Positions 5,964 to 7,351 of a stretch of DNA of 7,351 bases are shown piece by piece; the stretch's first letter is position 1, and every line of letters starts with the position of its first letter. The notes under the pieces are model-generated. The model did no database searches. It saw only the letters and a program-made list of their open reading frames with translations, and was not told the DNA's origin. This DNA comes from Gammaproteobacteria bacterium UBA2168. Its GTDB lineage: Bacteria; Pseudomonadota; Gammaproteobacteria; Pseudomonadales; Azotimanducaceae. The translations under genes and the position numbers were made by a program. The stretch lies in contig DCWG01000028.1 of assembly GCA_002327525.1 (NCBI GenBank), positions 1 to 7,351 on the forward strand, read 5' to 3'.

Positions 5964-5994
5964 GTGACAAAAATCGTTACATTAAGCGTACAAT
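5964..5994 (+). promoter_or_regulatory. candidate sigma-70 promoter for the DUF6316-like gene
   Basis: GTGACA at 5964-5969 matches five of six -35 consensus bases, and TACAAT at 5989-5994 matches five of six -10 bases. The 19-base spacer is longer than the ideal 17. Transcription would begin near 6001, giving a leader of about 50 bases before the ATG at 6054. The position just outside the repeat block suits the first gene on the right-hand side. Confidence 0.4.
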
Positions 5995-6053
5995 CGGTGC
6001 ATCAGGGCATGATGAAATGGCGCGGCAAGGAATAGCCACAAGCCATCTATCGG

Positions 6054-6272
6054 ATGAACAATCGAATCTACAGGGACCAAGGCGAACACTGGTACTTCGC
6101 GATCCGCGGCAATCAGCGCGGCGGTCCATTCCAATCCTACGATGAGGCAGAAGCTGCACTCGAGCGTCACGTCGCACGCTGCCAGCAACGGATCGCCGGG
6201 GCGCGTTTCACCTGGCCGCGCAGATGGCATCCTTTCAAGACGATGCGCCGCTCCACACCTCGCCATTCCTGA
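6054..6272 (+). CDS. small DUF6316-like protein
   Basis: This encodes a 72-residue soluble protein without signal peptide or membrane segment. Residues 4-34 (RIYRDQGEHWYFAIRGNQRGGPFQ, then SYDEAEAAL) fit the pattern I know from DUF6316 proteins of gammaproteobacteria: an R-x-D box, a WYFA-R core, then GPF and an AEAAL helix. The function of that family is unknown. The tail (residues 45-72) is basic, rich in Arg, Trp and Pro, and less typical. The ATG lacks a clear Shine-Dalgarno sequence (CTATCGG precedes it), so initiation may be weak or leaderless-like, but the conserved block begins almost at this Met. It lies downstream of the repeat region and 84 bp before the AsmA-family gene in the same direction. 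The family call comes from motif recognition, not a search. Confidence 0.65.
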   Translation: MNNRIYRDQGEHWYFAIRGNQRGGPFQSYDEAEAALERHVARCQQRIAGARFTWPRRWHPFKTMRRSTPRHS

Positions 6273-6309
6273 CCTGCGTTCAACAAGCCCTCAGGTATCC
6301 CCTCTATAC

Positions 6310-6345
6310 TGACGAAACCGTCGTCGCTGACGAATCCGTCGTCGG
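6310..6345 (+). repeat. 18-bp tandem duplication with two small hairpins
   Basis: Two adjacent 18-bp units, TGACGAAACCGTCGTCGC at 6310-6327 and TGACGAATCCGTCGTCGG at 6328-6345, differ at two positions. Each can fold as GACGA-5 nt-TCGTC. The second unit runs into the GGAG that probably serves as the ribosome binding site of the AsmA-family gene. TATACT at 6305-6310, directly before the repeat, resembles a -10 box but has no good -35. The element could affect translation of the downstream gene or bind a protein. Confidence 0.6.
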
Positions 6346-6356
6346 AGTGAACGTCT

Positions 6357-7351
6357 TTGCGCAAAGTACTGCTGGCTCTCCTCGCCACACTTCTCATCGG
6401 AACCACGGCCGCCTGGTGGTGGATTCAGGATGCCAATCGATTGAAACCCCGCCTAGAGGCATTCCTGCACGCACAAACCGGCGCTGCGGTAACGATCGAG
6501 GGCGACCTCAGTTGGGGGTTGGTAGCGCCGATTTCACTGACTGCCGAGCGTGTCTCGATCGACTACGGCGGGGATGAAGCCGTCATTGGCCAACTCGCCA
6601 TGGTCATCGATGTATTGAGCCTGCTGCGCGAACTCAGAGCCATAGAAACCTGGGAAGTTCGTTCCATCACCATCACCGATGCCGAAGTACACAGCGCGCT
6701 TGACCGCATTACTATCCATTCACTGAGCCTCGTCGATTTCGCCCTGAACAGACCTACGCCCTTCGCAACCAGTTTGCTATACGAAACACCCGGTGCAATA
6801 CCACGCCCCATCGACGCGAACGGACTCCTCGTGCTGGGGTCGCACGGCAGCATGCACCTTGCCAACACGATGTTCTCCACCACGGAAACAAAGGGCGTTT
6901 GTGATGTGGACGCCGAACCAGTGACCAGCCCCGACTCACCCATCGCTCCGAAGTCCGACGACCTCATTCCGCTCGATTTGCTGTACGCGTGGGACGCCAG
7001 CATTAAATGCACCCTCGATCAGCTGGAACTGCAGGCAGAGTCCTTCCCGGACGTTCACCTTACGCTGCGGGCCGCTGACGACCGGGTTACTGGCGACATT
7101 GAGATGCCGCGTTTTCTGGGTGGCAGCGCTACCACCAGCTTCGATCTGGATGCACGGCGTCCCCCTTTGCGCTGGCGATTGCGCCCCCAACTGCATAGCG
7201 TGGACAGCCAGCGGTTGATGAACTGGCTGAAACAACCATTGACGTGGGCAGCACCACTCGATGGCGAAGGCGGCTTCGACCTGCTTGGCAACACCGAGGC
7301 GGAGCTGATCGCCTCGATCAAGGGCGGTTGGTCAGCGTCAACTATTTCTTT
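6357..7351 (+). CDS. AsmA family protein, N-terminal part (3' end outside window)
   Basis: The frame is open from a TTG at 6357 to the end of the window, 331 codons. TTG is chosen because an in-frame TGA lies just upstream (6348-6350), no ATG or GTG occurs before about codon 80, and GGAG stands nine bases before it. The N-terminus MRKVLLALLATLLIG is a typical uncleaved membrane anchor. It is followed by RLKPRLEAFLHAQTGAAV and TIEGDLSWGL, the AsmA signature in which an anchored helix leads into the first beta strands. The rest is a beta-rich periplasmic region with repeating patterns (VRSITITDAEVHS, FLGGSATTSFDLDARRP). AsmA-like proteins are inner-membrane-anchored bridges implicated in lipid transport to the outer membrane. 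In Pseudomonas-type genomes an AsmA gene sits near hisB and is followed by mutY, so mutY may lie just outside. The full length is probably 600-750 residues. Confidence 0.88.
   Translation, partial: MRKVLLALLATLLIGTTAAWWWIQDANRLKPRLEAFLHAQTGAAVTIEGDLSWGLVAPISLTAERVSIDYGGDEAVIGQLAMVIDVLSLLRELRAIETWEVRSITITDAEVHSALDRITIHSLSLVDFALNRPTPFATSLLYETPGAIPRPIDANGLLVLGSHGSMHLANTMFSTTETKGVCDVDAEPVTSPDSPIAPKSDDLIPLDLLYAWDASIKCTLDQLELQAESFPDVHLTLRAADDRVTGDIEMPRFLGGSATTSFDLDARRPPLRWRLRPQLHSVDSQRLMNWLKQPLTWAAPLDGEGGFDLLGNTEAELIASIKGGWSASTIS

Larger units (their letters stand above)
5673..6053. other. 381-bp intergenic region between divergent genes
   Basis: This gap separates the minus-strand hypothetical gene from the plus-strand DUF6316-like gene. 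Its first part (5673-5705) is ordinary GC-rich sequence. The middle (5705-5925) holds the AT-rich palindromes and the 25-nt direct repeats. The last part (5925-6053) is lower in repeats and contains a plausible plus-strand promoter at 5964-5994. I see no tRNA, no small protein with a ribosome binding site, and no convincing rho-independent terminator. Confidence 0.7.

Noticed and set aside
5982..6266. Minus-strand open frame of 94 codons
   Set aside because: It is antisense to the DUF6316-like gene, shows no recognisable motif and has no supported start; it is a shadow of GC-rich coding sequence.

Overview
The window is about 7.35 kb of GC-rich chromosomal DNA that looks gammaproteobacterial. 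It carries core genes in an order typical of that class: gpmI, an envC-type activator, an S41 C-terminal protease, a YibQ-type deacetylase-fold protein, a histidine operon and an AsmA-family gene. No tRNA, rRNA, CRISPR array or intact mobile element is visible.

Layout. Plus strand, 1-3479: the 3' end of gpmI (phosphoglycerate mutase), then an EnvC-like amidase activator, a periplasmic S41/PDZ protease and a YibQ-like protein. The genes are closely packed and probably form one operon; the last three act on or near the cell envelope. Minus strand, 3494-5669, read from right to left: a conserved hypothetical gene (132 codons at most), hisB, hisA, then about 400 bp of degraded sequence ending against the yibQ stop. 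That debris holds a C-terminal fragment of a 2-oxoacid dehydrogenase E2 acyltransferase. It also holds about 120 bp that I tentatively read as the 5' end of a group II intron. From 5673 to 6053 there is an AT-rich, repeat-filled intergenic region with four copies of a 25-nt direct repeat and many AATATT palindromes. Plus strand, 6054 to the end: a small DUF6316-like gene and the 5' part of an AsmA-family gene that starts at TTG and runs off the window.

Main points of interest. (1) The his operon is depleted: hisB and hisA abut exactly (TAG then ATG), with no hisH between them, and no hisF follows hisA. In relatives the order is usually hisB-hisH-hisA-hisF. The two missing genes encode the two subunits of one enzyme, imidazole glycerol phosphate synthase. 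(2) The place where hisF is expected holds rearrangement debris: a possible intron relic joined to an E2 fragment at GAGCTAAGCGGC, a string that could belong to either partner. (3) The envC-like and yibQ-like genes have convincing signal peptides only if translation starts upstream of every ATG/GTG/TTG, at CTG codons on or next to the preceding TGA stop. (4) The 5.7-5.95 kb repeat cluster is unlike the rest of the window and has no associated gene here. I found no clear new defence or mobile system; the his-locus rearrangement and the repeat cluster are the best candidates for follow-up.
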